64,000 nt of DNA, taken from NCBI GenBank assembly GCA_932521035.1, contig OW051495.1, positions 8,618,001 to 8,682,000 on the forward strand, in the 5' to 3' direction. Positions 12,091-23,286 of this stretch are shown here, one piece after another (position 1 is the stretch's first letter; every line of letters starts with the position of its first letter). This stretch comes from Oscheius dolichura (lineage: Eukaryota; Nematoda; Chromadorea; Rhabditida; Rhabditidae). The position numbers were made by a program, and so were the translations under genes. The notes under the pieces were generated by a model, which saw only the letters and a list, made by a program, of their open reading frames with translations, had not been told where the DNA came from and did not search any database.

Positions 12091-12726
12091 TTACCACCAC
12101 TGTGCCTCGAAGCGAGGATCTTCGAGAGAAGTCGACTCCGTGTGAGCAGGGAGCTTGCCCATGCTCCAGTGCTCGTCAGCCCCGCTCATCTGCCCCTTTA
12201 TGAGGGCCGTCATAAGCGTCTCTCCGAATTTCTTCTCCAATTCGGCGAGTCTCTTCTGAGCGGCAGCTCCCTCCTTCATTCGGTCCGGATCCGGTTCCAG
12301 AGATTTCTGTTTGCCCGTAGATCCATCTTTCAGAAGGTACGTCTCCGTGATGTACCAGTTCTCCAGCTGATGCCAGACTTTCTTCTCGTGTTCGGCATCA
12401 TCCTTGGTGGGAACTTGGCCACCTCCTCCGGCAATGGTAGTCAATCCGGCGGCGACGATGGTCCTGTAGCGATCATCTCCTTGGAAATAGTTTCTCTTCG
12501 CCTTCTTCCTCGGCTCCTCGGGTCGATGAGGTTTCTTGGTCTGAAGTGCAGCAGCTACTTCATCCGGAGCAGCGGGAGTGGCAGGCGGAGCCGGAACTGG
12601 AGCAGGAGGACTTTCCGTTGAGCCTTTATCAGCAGGCTGTTTGGACGGCTGGTTCTTGGACGTTTCCTTGCTCTTGGGCGTTTCCTTGCTCTTGTAATTC
12701 TTCTTCTTGGCCTTGCAAAACGGCAT
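12091..12726 (-). CDS. Lys/Pro/Ala-rich protein of unknown function (211 aa)
   Basis: Single-exon gene. I chose the ATG at 12726 (MPFCKAKKKNYK) because it follows a good splice acceptor (TTCTTCAG, then AAGA), which fits trans-splicing or a 5' intron. Residues 1-35 are Lys/Ser/Thr-rich (repeat SKETPKSKETSK); about 40-65 are Pro/Ala-rich; about 75-90 are basic (PEEPRKKAKRN). The rest is a conserved-looking, partly helical region (WHQLENWYITETYLL; QKRLAELEKKFGETLMTALI) ending RFEAQWW. No signal peptide or membrane helix. I do not recognise the family. The organised C-terminal half in one frame, against fragmentary ORFs in the others, argues for a real gene. A basic N-terminus may bind nucleic acid, but this is only a guess. 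Confidence 0.6.
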   Translation of the reverse strand: MPFCKAKKKNYKSKETPKSKETSKNQPSKQPADKGSTESPPAPVPAPPATPAAPDEVAAALQTKKPHRPEEPRKKAKRNYFQGDDRYRTIVAAGLTTIAGGGGQVPTKDDAEHEKKVWHQLENWYITETYLLKDGSTGKQKSLEPDPDRMKEGAAAQKRLAELEKKFGETLMTALIKGQMSGADEHWSMGKLPAHTESTSLEDPRFEAQWW

Positions 12727-12964
12727 TCTTCTGAAGAACTGAAGGCGAGAATGGCACTGTAGAAATGTGAATCTTATAATTTCGCTTTTGACCAGGTTTT
12801 GACACAAATTTGGGCGGTTTGACTGGAATTGGACGGCACCGAATATTTTTTTTCGCTTTTCCTGTTTGTTACCTCATCTAGAAATAACATTTTACGGTCT
12901 CTTACTCCAGTTTAATGGATTTAACCAGTCAGGAATTCCATCCCTTCCTATTAAAGCGCTATGG

Positions 12965-12968
<4 letters not shown>

Positions 12969-13000
<32 letters not shown>

Positions 13001-13032
13001 AGTCTGTTTGTTTGTTTGTTTGTTTGGTTGTC
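12969..13032. repeat. TGTC then TTTG tetranucleotide microsatellite
   Basis: Eight TGTC units run directly (from 12969), then after AGTC come about five TTTG units. Probable replication-slippage repeat. It makes the short open frames here meaningless. Confidence 0.9.
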
Positions 13033-13594
13033 TGTCCGATGGGAAAGTGTCCGACGGTAAAGGGATAAAAAAATTTTAATCCCGGGGGCCGCCGCAGGCG
13101 GTCGTCGGCGGAAGAGCGGAAAGGTCGCCACAGGTCGAAACGGATAGCTTTGACAGATAGACGACAGTCGTAGGCTGCCGAAGGCCCGCTGGTTTTCCAT
13201 TAAAAACAGTCTCGGGGTAGTTATTTCTGGCGCTGTGACCCAATGAAAGCCCCGTGAACTTGATCTTCGAGCGAATAAAACCCGTTACCGCTGCAAGGTG
13301 TCCCCCCGTTGGTGGCAGGGCTTCATGTGAAGGAAAGGGTGGGGGGTCAAGGGAAAAAGTGCTATTGTTTTTATAATCATTCCCTATTGTGACTTGCCAT
13401 TTCACCCTGCCATCGTTTATTACCCCTTTAGGGTGTAACTCTTTCTCTCTCCTTCTCGGCAGTGAGAGAAGTTTTTCCCCTCCGCTAATAAAGTCGTTAG
13501 GCGGTACACTGCGAACCGAAACTCTTTGTTCAGGAAGTGTAAAACCCCCTGGCGTAAATTGACCCTTAACAGTCACGGAGACGAGTGAGAAGAG

Positions 13595-13601
13595 TATAAA
13601 A
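13595..13601 (+). promoter_or_regulatory. TATA box of the collagen gene
   Basis: TATAAAA 36 bp before the collagen ATG at 13637. The position fits a TATA-driven, highly expressed cuticle collagen with a very short 5' UTR. Confidence 0.6.
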
Positions 13602-13636
13602 CCACCGCCAGAAGGCGAAACAGACACGACATCGAC

Positions 13637-14742
13637 ATGTCTCGAACTGTGGCAACGGCAGCAGCCACCTTGGCTGGAGTCTCCGTGGCGGCTACCCTTC
13701 TCTTCGTCGCTTTTATTGTCCACGATATTAACAACTTCTACGACGATGCCATGAAGGATCTGACCGAGTTCCGAAGCATGTCCAATGCCGCCTGGACCGG
13801 GATGATGCCCTCCGCTCATGACCTTCTCCGTCTGCCCCGAGCTGTCCACCACAAGAAGAGACAATCCCAGTGCAACTGCGGACGTAAGAACCTTTTCCTC
13901 GTCCCAAAAATGTGATTCTTTCAGCTCAACCATCCAACTGCCCTGCTGGACCACCAGGACCCCCTGGAGCTCCAGGAGACAAGGGAGAAGACGGCCACCC
14001 CGGACAGCCAGGAAAGGTTGGACCAGCTGGAACTGCCATCGCTGCTGAGGCTCAATCCGGAGAATGCATCAAGTGCCCAGCTGGACCCGCTGGTAAGCTT
14101 ATATATTCTATTTTTGTACAGTAACAATTTCTTATAGGACCTCCCGGACCCGTTGGACCTGCCGGACCAGCTGGACCCGACGGGCAGCCAGGAGCTGCTG
14201 GAGAAGGATCTGGACCCGGACCAGCTGGTATGTTTCCTTAAAAGTACGGTTAAATGATATTTTCCCTCTAGGACCTCCCGGACCTGCTGGAGATGCTGGA
14301 GCCCCCGGACAGCCCGGAGCCCCTGGCCAGCCTGGACCTGCTGGACAGCCCGGAAAGAAAGGAAAGGGACAACCTGGACCCGCCGGACCTGCTGGACCTG
14401 CTGGACAGCCCGGACAAAACGGAGGACCCGGAGGACCTGGAGGACAAGGACCGGCCGGACCTCCTGGACCCCCAGGACCCGCTGGAAACCCCGGAGCCCC
14501 AGGAAGCGATGGACAGCCCGGTGGCCCAGGACAGTCAGGAGCTCCCGGATCCGATGCTGCTTACTGTATGTTTAATTTGACTATCGAAAGAATATATTCG
14601 TTTTCCAGGCCCATGTCCACCTCGTGGCGGTGCTGCTCCTCCTGCTGCTGTTAGTGGAGGAGAAGAGAGCGCCAGCAACTACAAGAAAGTTCGTCGTGCT
14701 CGCAAACCTCAGGGATACAGTCATCGTGCCGTCAAGCATTAA
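13637..14742 (+). CDS. Nematode cuticle collagen
   Basis: Exons 13637-13883, 13925-14092, 14138-14227, 14272-14565, 14609-14742 (TAA). N-terminus: a cytosolic start, a membrane helix ([17 protein letters not shown], about residues 16-35), then the Col_cuticle_N pattern ending in a subtilisin-like cleavage site (VHHKKRQ) just before the first Cys knot CNCG. After that come Gly-X-Y blocks broken by Cys motifs ([15 protein letters not shown]) and a final YCPCPP cluster, then a short non-collagen tail rich in Arg/Lys. This is the usual plan of a cuticle collagen, trimerised in the ER and crosslinked by Cys and Tyr. Four short introns each interrupt a Gly codon or Cys knot. Nothing suggests it is broken. 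Confidence 0.95.
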
Positions 14743-14934
14743 ATGACAACAATAAAGCTTTAATCACTAAACCAAATGTTCGATCTACATGAAAATGAGG
14801 GAGGGAGGGGGGAATTGAGCCCAAAAACGTTTGGGAAAGCGCTCGATAGCTAATCTTGCCCACTGTCAGATCTCTCTGGCTTCCCTCATGCTATTCTACA
14901 CATGTCCGGGCGCCTCCCATCTGTAGAATTGATC

Positions 14935-15192
14935 GATCTTATGGCTGCCTACCCTGGGCCGCTCTCCCAACCTCCCCGTGCCGCTGACCATTTGTTTACC
15001 TTTCAAGTGACCCCTTGTCGCGCTTTCCACCAGATGTGCCACTTGCTGCGGCTGTCTCTTCTCTTTTCTGTCCCCTATCTTTTTCCTTCTACTTTCTGAA
15101 GTCTTCACCCCACATTTTGAATATTCTACTAATATTCAGATAAAATTCCATGTTTTCAGGCATGCATACTTCATGCTGATATTTTTTTAATC
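14935..15192 (+). repeat. Dispersed repeat, copy 1
   Basis: Shares ordered blocks with 27520-27755 and 37770-37925. The best conserved parts are CAAGTGACCCCTTGTCG (here) and the 3' block CATGCATACTTCATGCTGATATTTTT, each just after a TTTTCAG. The blocks between are pyrimidine-rich. Origin unknown: it could be an old non-coding transposon or a copied gene 3' end. Confidence 0.55.
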
Positions 15193-15209
15193 CACTGAAA
15201 TTTGGTAAC

Positions 15210-15785
15210 GGAGAAGAAACTGGTTCTCACTTATCCTATGAAAGTGCCTCTTACTCGAAAGGGGATTTCCTGAAGAATCTCCTGGAATTTCCTCGTGCCA
15301 CCCAGCGTCGTTCTCGTGCCATAACTTCTACCCATGCTCCAAAGCTTGAAGAGCTTCCTCGCAAGCAGTGCGAAGATCTATTCACCCAAGTGAGTTCTAC
15401 CAATTGCTTTCCCTATTTGAATTTTAAGATGACTACTCTTGAACAGTGCAGGAACACCGACCAGTTGTTTCTTTCTCTGGGAGGAATAAAGAGCGACGAC
15501 TTTATTTATGCAGCAATATAACCATTATTGGGTTCGTTCTTCGCAATAATCACGACAACTCTTTTTAAGGGATTCAAGTCGAAGTTTGAAGCGGTGTTCT
15601 GTTTCGGCAAGACTATCTTTATTACTATGGGGGACAATCCCGATGCGAGGAGGTTGGAGAAGCTAGAAGGATCGGATTGGACGGCCAAGGTGATAGAAGA
15701 TCGAAAGGGAGTTGGGAGAAAATTCGATGCCATCCAGTGGCAAAGTTCACATGTTTTTAAAGACGGAATAGAATATATTGAATAA
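15210..15785 (+). pseudogene. Coding-like fragments, family not recognised
   Basis: A stretch at about 15213-15390 reads as one exon (KGDFLKNLLEFPRATQRR, then PKLEELPRKQCEDLF) and ends in a good donor (CAAG/GTGAGT-like). A second open stretch, 15630-15785, reads GDNPDARRLEKLEGSDWT and ends at a stop. I cannot join them in one frame and find no start. They may be parts of one decayed gene or unrelated exons. Confidence 0.25.
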
Positions 15786-15989
15786 TAAATGTGTAATTAA
15801 AACCTCATGCATTAGTTCTAAAGCCAGCAAGGCAAGGGGGATTTTGAGTCGATAGCTTTTGGTTGGCAGTGAACGAGGCTCTCCAACTTATAGGAGGATC
15901 TGTAAGGTTCTTTGTTCGGTTTTTGCTAGTCACTAGAAGTCGGAGCAGCTTTGACAGATTTTCTAGATATTGTTAACCATTCTTGGCAT

Positions 15990-16650
15990 GCCTTGGAGGT
16001 TTTTTTACTTTACTGGGGAAGAGAAGACAAAGGAGACCCCAGATGCTGGTATGTATCGTATTTTTTAAACTCATTACTTGAAGTTTTAGGTTTCGAATGA
16101 TTCCCTCATGTTTCTACGAGAGAAAATTGACCTGACCGTAGGCAGAATTAAAAATCTGCATGGCGGGCCGTAGCTTCCTCAATATTGAAGGCTGAAGAAA
16201 TGTCTTCAGTCATATATACCGGAGACATCTTGCTCATCAATGAGACCATCCAGTTGCTGGTGAGAAAAGTTCTGATTTAAGCACAAACACCTAATTTTAA
16301 AGAAGAATTGGACACTGTGTAGCTGGGAGTAGGGCCTCACGCAAACCACTGCCCTCACATCTTCGAAGACCTCGACACGGAAGATATTATCATCTGTATC
16401 ATCTGGGGTACCGTTTTTCATTCGTCGTTTTCAATTTCTACGTTTTTTAGTTCCATAAAGCGGCTCTTTTCGATGTAGTCGAAAGCACTGATGTCGAGAA
16501 GAACGAGCCCCTACTGTAGCTCTGAACTGGGCTCCGTTCCTTCCGAGGTAATTTTCTTTGTACTTAATATAACTAATTACTGTATTCAGCGATCTAAAAG
16601 CTCTACATGAAGCAAAACGGAATCTGGATGAGGAATGCATGGAAATCTTG
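15990..16650 (+). pseudogene. Possible decayed PDZ-like gene
   Basis: Short exon-like pieces with splice signals: MPWRFFYFTGEEKTKETPDA (about 15991-16050), VSNDSLMFLREKIDLTVGRI (from 16089), and IYTGDILLINETIQLL (about 16212-16260). The last resembles the GDxILxVNG core of PDZ domains. The following pieces (about 16450-16550, FHKAALFDVVESTDVEKNE) have stops between them. The PDZ assignment rests on one motif and is weak; the broken frame is clearer. Confidence 0.25.
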
Positions 16651-16683
16651 ATCCGGTGACAAGGAAAAAGATGGCACAGCTGA

Positions 16684-17207
16684 ACTTGCTCCTCCGACCT
16701 TCCTTCCTACTCTTCTCGCCGATAATCAAGCAATACCTCTCCTTGCAGACGCTGGACTACACTGTAGATTGAAAATAAAGGGAGTATCTTACCTGCATTA
16801 CTTGTGTTAATGAAAGGATATAATGTGATCCATCAAAAGATTGATCATCTTGAGTCGTTCATCCAGGAGGGCATCCACGAAGGCCGGGTACTGTTTCTTC
16901 ATTTCTAGCTAGAGTTCTCTGGTCTTTGGGCATAAGCCCACTCTCGCATAGATCTTCTGCACTCCAACATTGGTGAACTTTCCTGATCAGGATTCTGATC
17001 ATTGTCTTCTTGCAAGGGGGATTAGTATTGTCCACCCCTTGATCAGACAATGAAGGAAGAAAAAGATGGGCTGATTATGTGATCAGGTGTCTGGGAGAGG
17101 AAAAGGAGAGTTGTGACGACAATTGGGCGTGTAGTCCAGCGTCTGCAAGGAGAGGTATTGCTTGATTATCGGCGAGAAGAGTAGGAAGGAAGGTCGGAGG
17201 AGCAAGT
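16684..17207. repeat. Perfect 79-bp inverted repeat with 366-bp spacer
   Basis: 16684-16762 and 17129-17207 are exact reverse complements over 79 bp (ends CTCCTCCGACC and GGTCGGAGGAG; inner ends GGACTACAC and GTGTAGTCC). The spacer shows no coding exon. There is no flanking direct repeat that I can see. Perfect identity means recent formation or conversion. Confidence 0.9.
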
Positions 17208-18267
17208 GGAAAACCATCATCATAACATTTAACATTTTCCTGAACACTACAAAAGAGTGGCCACCATAACCCCCCAAAAGGGTTTTATTCTTCTATATCC
17301 TTATATTCCAGGATTGTTCCAATAGTTCATTTACGGTATAAATATTGTTTTCGGCACCGCTTATCCAGGGGCTAATTATATTCTGGGTAAACCAGGCGAA
17401 AAGTTCCACAGAACGTTCTGGGAAGCCGAAAACGTGGGGAATACCGTCACAGGACGTCAAAACTTCGTACTTTCCCCGTAATTTTTCGTAGAAACAAAGT
17501 TTTTGTTTTGTATGGTTTAGACTAAAATACCGTCAGAACCGAAAATCAGCTGCCACATAGTGCATATCTCCTTATAAAAAGATTGTTTTTCCGGGCGGGC
17601 CCTCTCAAAGTCTGGTGTGTTCTGCTGCGTTCATCTTCTTTTCCGCGTGGGAGGAAAGTTCTTTTCTTTCATCTGTTCTCGGTGAACGTCTTGAACCCAA
17701 GTAGGCTACAAAAAGACGAGAAGAACTTGGAAATATGTAGATTGTTCCAGGGAATGTCGCGAACATTTGATTAATATTAGTTTTTGTTTGCCCGTACTCC
17801 CAGGAAAGGAAAGGCGAGACAGTATAAATCCTGGCCATTTCCCGATCTATGGTGAATTAGACATCTAGAGCCCGATGTCTGATACCGGACTTTGGTATTT
17901 TTCCCATATTGTAAATTGCCCTTTTCCCCATACAAATGATTAACGAGGGTCTCTCTATTCAAGAGCTCAGATCTTATGATTTTCACCACGCACGTAATAG
18001 ATGGAATTATTCGACTCTATACGTTCGCTTTAATCCGTCATTAGTATTTTTTTCCCTCGTAGTAATTAGAGGATCACTGCTAGATTCTAATGAACTTTCC
18101 TAAATATCGCCATGTACACCGCCCCGGTCTGGACGCTCCTCCTTATAAGCGATGGAGAGCTCCTCGTGTTCCGGCTTATTTTGAGCTCCTTTATTAGAAA
18201 TTTTAATTATCTTTTAATCTCTCGATCCAGCGCTTCTATTAGATCAAAATCACAGGATCTTCCAGGG
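17208..18267. other. Intergenic, no gene seen
   Basis: About 1 kb upstream of the srx gene. Open frames here are short and without domains or consistent splice signals. Confidence 0.4.
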
Positions 18268-20860
18268 ATGGTTTCTCTCAAAGAAACGGACGAGCAAATG
18301 GTGATACTGTACGGCAAGGACCTGGCAGCCCTTCTCATTCTCTTTGTAAGCCATTTAAATCCAGTTCTCTAACTTTTAAAGCCAGATTTCTTTCATCGGA
18401 GTCTGCGGGAATACTACTGTAGCCGTTTTTACCAAGCAACTACCAACGATGAATAATCCCTTCGGTAGAATGCTAGCCAGTCAGGCCACTGGAGAAGCCA
18501 TCCTCTGTAGTGGCTTCCTGTTTTACTATTTTCCTATGTTGTTCTGGGATATCGAATGGATGGTTAACCACTCTGGAATAGTGGGATATATCCAACTTAT
18601 CTGCTATGATATCTGTGTATGGTCTCATTTCTTCATTTCTGTTAACCGTTTCGTGGCCATTTGTTTCCCTACACAGTATGAAGCCGTCTTCAGGTGGGTG
18701 CCTTTTTAAATAGGGTTGTAAAATGGTCCGATCGTCTTCCTGGGCTTGTTCCAAATCCTAAAATGGACCACAGTGTTGAAGAGAATAGCCCAGCTTCGAT
18801 TAAAATAGGTTTGAAGGGTTCAGAAAGGGAGAAATGGCCTTGATTACGGTAGCTGCCTGTAACGCGCGTACCCCGAGTTTTCAAAACTATCATGAATTTT
18901 GGTGTAATTGGTCCTGTTTTGTAAAGCCAATTTCGCTGATCAAGATGTACTATTTAGTTTTTCATGAAAACGTCGTAATCGGGAGAAAAATGCAATCTAA
19001 TGGGCGTGTAAACAGCGCGTGGTTTTGTTCCAGGCGTCAACCGTTGCTTCAATGCGACCCATTCTTTCAGCCGACGGAACACTTGGATCATCATTATTTT
19101 CACTTGGGCAGTGGCCATAATCTTTGAGACGATGATCCACTACCTGCCGACTTTTGGAGACTCATGCCTGTTGATACTTAACCCCGTCTACTGGGCCTAT
19201 CTCTTCGAGGATAACAAGGTAGAGTTTATTATTTTTCATGGGGATTACGGCAGTTCAGCTGCTTGCATCCAGGAAGTAAAATTATATAAATTAGGTCCTG
19301 TCCAAACACCACTAGGATAAAGTCAAATTGGAAACCCAAAATAGGTATGGACAGCGACGGGTGGGCCTTTTCTTTCTTTTGTAACTCAAATCGGGTGATA
19401 TAAGGTCAGAAAGTAAACAACCTTTGTCTTTTTGATTAAATAACTAGGATCTGGGGACCTTGCGGAGGAGATATTAGTTTGTAGCCGAACGGGGAACGGG
19501 ATGCGTGTCCTGATGCACGCGCCGGTGTCTTGATGCACGCGTGCATCAGTATACCTAGCCTATTCCAATCTAGAAATAGTTAAACCAGAAAAAACGTGAA
19601 TCATACATATACAATGGGGAACAAGTATGAGGATCAGATTATATGAGTCATGATCATGACTTCAACACTTCCCGGAAAATCAGACACATAACAAAAACAG
19701 TGGATTAATGATTGCGGGTTGCAGCTTATCTTCCTGCAAATTATAACTGAACCCACACAATGTTTTGAAGGAAAAAGGGGACTAACTGTTTCCACTAATG
19801 TTGTAGTCGTTAGCGAGGGTGCCCTTTAAATTTAATATTCCGGCGCCTCTGCTGTTCTAATATTGTCATGATTAGCTAGAACGGCCTTTTCTGGGGAATG
19901 AGAGAGGGAAAAATTTATTAATAAAGTTACCATGGGGAGTACTGTAATCCGGGATGTTCAGTACTGAATTTAACCAAGAAAAGTAGTCGATTACGCGGAA
20001 ATGAGTGAGCAATGTTTTTTGGGCGATTAGACGGATTTAGCTAAATTGGGGGCCATTGTATCTCCTTGTCCTTGAATAGGGGCTGAAGGACATATGAGAA
20101 TACAGTAGCTAATGTTGCATAGTACTCATAAATTGTATAGTTCCCCTTTTCCAGGTCTGTAACTTCCTCGGCTTCTACGTCGACTTCTACAAGGATATCA
20201 CCTTCGTCATTCTGATCGCAATAATTGACGTCATTACTATTTGGAATGTCCACCGTACTAACAGAATTGTAAATACCAGCCCTTCTTCTCTTTTAATGTC
20301 AAAAAATTCAGATGGCTACAGTCTCCGTTGCTCAGAGAAACCGCCGCCGACGGGAAGTCAACTTCCTCAAACAGGCTGTCCTCCAAATGCTTGCTTTTAT
20401 CGTCGAATTGAATACGTATTTCATCTGGTGTGAGAAATTCCTCGATAAGAAATGGGTCTTCTGGTTTATGACTAGTGTTGCCTGGTGTACTGTACACACA
20501 GTCGATGGGTTCGTTCCTTCCAGGAGCCCGATTAGCCAAAATAAATTTTAGAATAATCATCATTATGTTCAACCGCGAGTTTAGGAAACTGATTACTTCT
20601 CCGTTTAGAAGACTTTGTGAGTTTTTACTGGGTCTTTTCAAGGAGCTGGTAGGGCAGGTGCTTTTGGAACAAATGCATGCCTAACTAAGGAATTTTGATG
20701 TTTGAAATAAGACCTGTACCAGAGATTTGCTTCCCTTCCCACTATACAACGATAATTGAAACTTGCAGATTCAATAGCTGCTCAAGATTCCAAAGATTTA
20801 ACCACCGGCGCAAGTCCGGCTACAATTCAAGGGCAGTGGTCTCAAGGAATTATCGAATAG
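18268..20860 (+). CDS. Srx-family chemoreceptor 1 (333 aa)
   Basis: Seven-helix nematode chemoreceptor of the Srx family. Exons 18268-18345, 18386-18693, 19071-19218, 20155-20268, 20312-20508, 20552-20616, 20769-20860; sum 1002 nt. Diagnostic: the loop after helix 1 reads LPTMNNPFGRMLASQATGEA; helix 3 has YDICVWSHFFISVNRFVAIC (DRY-like NRF); FYKDITFVILIAIIDVIT in helix 5; RREVNFLKQAVLQM before helix 6; TVDGIIIIMFNREFRKLI at helix 7. The last exon follows a strong GTGAGT donor at 20617; reading through instead would give an alternative end at 20684. Intron 4 is unusually long (936 bp) and holds a palindrome. Role: sensory GPCR, ligand unknown. Confidence 0.88.
19531..19548. repeat. 18-bp perfect palindrome in an srx intron
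   Basis: TGATGCACGCGTGCATCA reads the same on both strands. A further direct copy of TGATGCACGCG lies 20 bp upstream at 19511. Could be a binding site or a small repeat relic. Confidence 0.7.
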
Positions 20861-21104
20861 AAGAAGAAGCTCGCTCTTATTCTCCAATCTCTAAATTTGA
20901 GAAATTTCCCTCTTAAAATGTACAAAACCAAGCACATACCGTATCAACTGTAATAGAACCCCCATGGGCTGTATTTTTCGATCATGTTTTTAGGTGGTTC
21001 AAATACAGAAGGGCTCCTATTACATGGAGAGCGCTATTACAGTTTTTATGGTACCTTATTTTGATACCAAAATATATATTTATTTGTTTCATTTACCATT
21101 TGTC

Positions 21105-23286
21105 CTAAGATGGTGTATTCACAAAATAAAGTCGACTTCTATCCTTGGAATTGGAGTTGGGCTTTCCCCCCACCGGTGGCAGCGGGGCCGGCCGCCCTTC
21201 CTCTTTTCCTTGTACATCCCACTGTTGACGCAGGTGGATGAAATACACCTGCCCCTCATCGGTGGTCGACTTGTTGGGGTCTACTTTCGACGGACAGAAT
21301 ATCCCCTTCAGTGTCTTTACCAAGTGATCGTTGTAGAGAATAGCGCCGGCAATAATTACCGGACCATTTCTAAAAAAGGTAAGAGTAAATTAAGGAATAG
21401 AATTACACGGCGATTAGGATATTAAAGAGGCAATTCATCTTTTCCAGCGTTTCGTCGTCAAATAGAATCTTGAAGGAAGGTACGGTAACCAGGAGGGCGA
21501 AGACGGCGGTGAAGATGTTGGCAGTTATCAGAGTTATGAAAGCATTGCGAAGGACCTGAAACTAGCGGTGTTCTCATCGTTTCATGGTATTCCAAACACA
21601 TCTTTTAAGAACCAAAACAGTACCATATCGCGGTAATTAGCGGGAAGAGAGATCCCTGGCCAAGCTTGGTCAACCTGATCTAATGTTTACAGGTTTCTTT
21701 GGGGATATAGCTCAGTGGTAGAGCGCTCTAGGAGAACTGGGGTTCAATTCCCTATATCTCCAGAACATTTTTGCTTTTTTTGGTCTATTCATTAGAGAAC
21801 TTGAAGCACGGTAGACGTCTGGCAAGTGGTTGTATCAAACTGAATTAGCGGGGGAGAGCCGGCAGGCCAGCACCCGGAAGTTTTTTTGTGCTTTTCGAGT
21901 CGTTCTTTGCTCTAATAATCAAAAGTGTTTCCCGTTACCGGCTGAAAAACAGCAGGAAATGCCTTTTATCATGGAATTTTTCCCGGAGAAGGCAAAATTT
22001 CCACCCCTAGTACTTTCCCGGAGCCCCTCAAGCTGTACTTTCCCGTGCTTGTCGTTATTGAAGTCAGGTGAAAACTTGAAAAGTTTTAATGCACTTTGAA
22101 GGGGAACAAAGTATTCACCTGTGCACACCATAGATTCTCCTGTAATTGAAATCGCAAGCTCAAAGTATAGATATGCATTGAATTCTTCCTTCGAATCTTC
22201 AGCTCGTTGACTATTCCTTTTGTTCTTTTGTAAGTGTGGAAGAACAACAAGAAGCCGACCATGTTTTGTAGTAATCCAAAGAGAACCAACGGCTGCCACA
22301 TTACCACCTCTAAAAATGGGTTAATTGGAGAGAGCAAGGCTTACCATAGGCATAGATATACGAAGCACAGCCAGCGCCGACAGTTGCCAGCCCCATGAGG
22401 AGAAGAGGAATCCAATATCGGGGCTTGTTTTCATAGTCGATAATGAAATAGGTGGCTAATTGTCGCTCTATGGAGAACCAGAAGATACTGTAAATAAATG
22501 GTTTGAAACAATCTGGAGAACAAGAGACTTACACCGTAGCGGCTAGGGCAGAATAATGGCATCTAACGAGTGAACTCCAGACGATAATCCAATTTTCTTC
22601 CGGACGACCTAAAATAATAGTATGCTGACTGAACTCAGTGGACCCTACCTTGTTTTTGAAGTAGACCACATTCATAGCCGATTATTATCAACCGGCCGAG
22701 AATTACTGGAAAGTATTGGATCTCCATGAAGACGCCGAAAATCTGAAACATTTGTATTAGAAGCTGGTTTTTCGAAAAGAGTGAACGGTTTTGAGGCAGT
22801 GTATGAATCTAGGATTCTACATTATGGTACTCAAGCAAGCGTATCGGGCGGCTCGGTTTCTGTTATAATTATCGCGCCAGGACCCTACATTCTAGAGTCT
22901 CTTCTCTCTTTCTACTTCAGTTAGATGGTCCATTCCAATCTCATTCTTGACATTATTTCCCTGGGTATGACAACCTCTTTTCACCTGGAAATAACTTCCT
23001 ACTACTCCTTGATATTTGACAAATACAGAAAACAGAGTCTGAATGAACACAAAAATGACGCAGACTAACATAAATTACGGCTAAATCCCTTCAAATGTTG
23101 CCTTGTATGAGTAAATCATTCGATCAAGAGTTTACCTACCTTTAAATTAACATGAAGTTTAACTCTACACGTAAGAATGATTAATCCAATAAATAGGCAG
23201 AAATTAAATATGAGTAGCACCGCCTCCAGAATGTAGTATCTTTCCAATTTCTCCGGATGCAGTGATTCCATATAGTAGAGGATCAT
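21105..23286 (-). CDS. Sre-family chemoreceptor 1 (382 aa)
   Basis: Exons, in transcript order: 23136-23286, 22985-23064, 22649-22742, 22533-22608, 22345-22487, 22119-22309, 21407-21555, 21105-21369; sum 1149 nt. Sre hallmarks: helix 1 (YILEAVLLIFNFCLFIGLII); the helix 3/4 junction FSIERQLATYFIIDYENKPR, matching ERxFATxxxxDYExKxR; the third loop YTLSLRFQLQENLWCAQVL; and the C-terminal tail LRQQWDVQGKEEGRPAPLPP, which parallels the tail of the Sre at 59171-60651. The start is the ATG at 23286; nothing upstream is in frame with a signal. Exon 1 uses the second of two GT donors (after AAGGTAG), the only one that keeps the frame. Intron 6 (21556-22118) holds a tRNA-Ala-like relic on the opposite strand. 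Confidence 0.85.
21701..21762 (+). pseudogene. tRNA-Ala-like relic lacking the anticodon arm
   Basis: 62 nt. Acceptor GGGGATA pairs with TATCTCC; the D-arm GCTCAGTGGTAGAGC is intact; the T-arm TGGGGTTCAATTCCCTA is intact, with discriminator A. Between GAGC and the T-arm only 13 nt remain (GCTCTAGGAGAAC), where a normal tRNA has about 23; they can form CTC-TAG-GAG. The outer arms match nematode tRNA-Ala. Without an anticodon loop it cannot decode. The A and B boxes are still present, so transcription by Pol III is possible. Confidence 0.75.

Larger units (their letters stand above)
12727..13636. other. Intergenic with microsatellite and collagen upstream region
   Basis: 910 bp between divergent genes. 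It holds a TGTC/TTTG microsatellite and the collagen TATA box. ORFs on both strands here carry no recognisable domain, so I treat them as chance. Confidence 0.5.

Noticed and set aside
12969-13032. Tetranucleotide array considered as a CRISPR-like or regulated repeat
   Set aside because: No spacers; a simple microsatellite in a eukaryotic genome.
12892-13954. Long minus-strand open frames (102 and 292 codons) opposite the collagen start and microsatellite
   Set aside because: They overlap the collagen first exon and the TGTC repeat, show no domain and are explained by codon bias of the opposite strand.
14293-14580. Open frame rich in Leu/Asp/Pro inside the collagen
   Set aside because: An out-of-frame shadow of the Gly-X-Y repeats.
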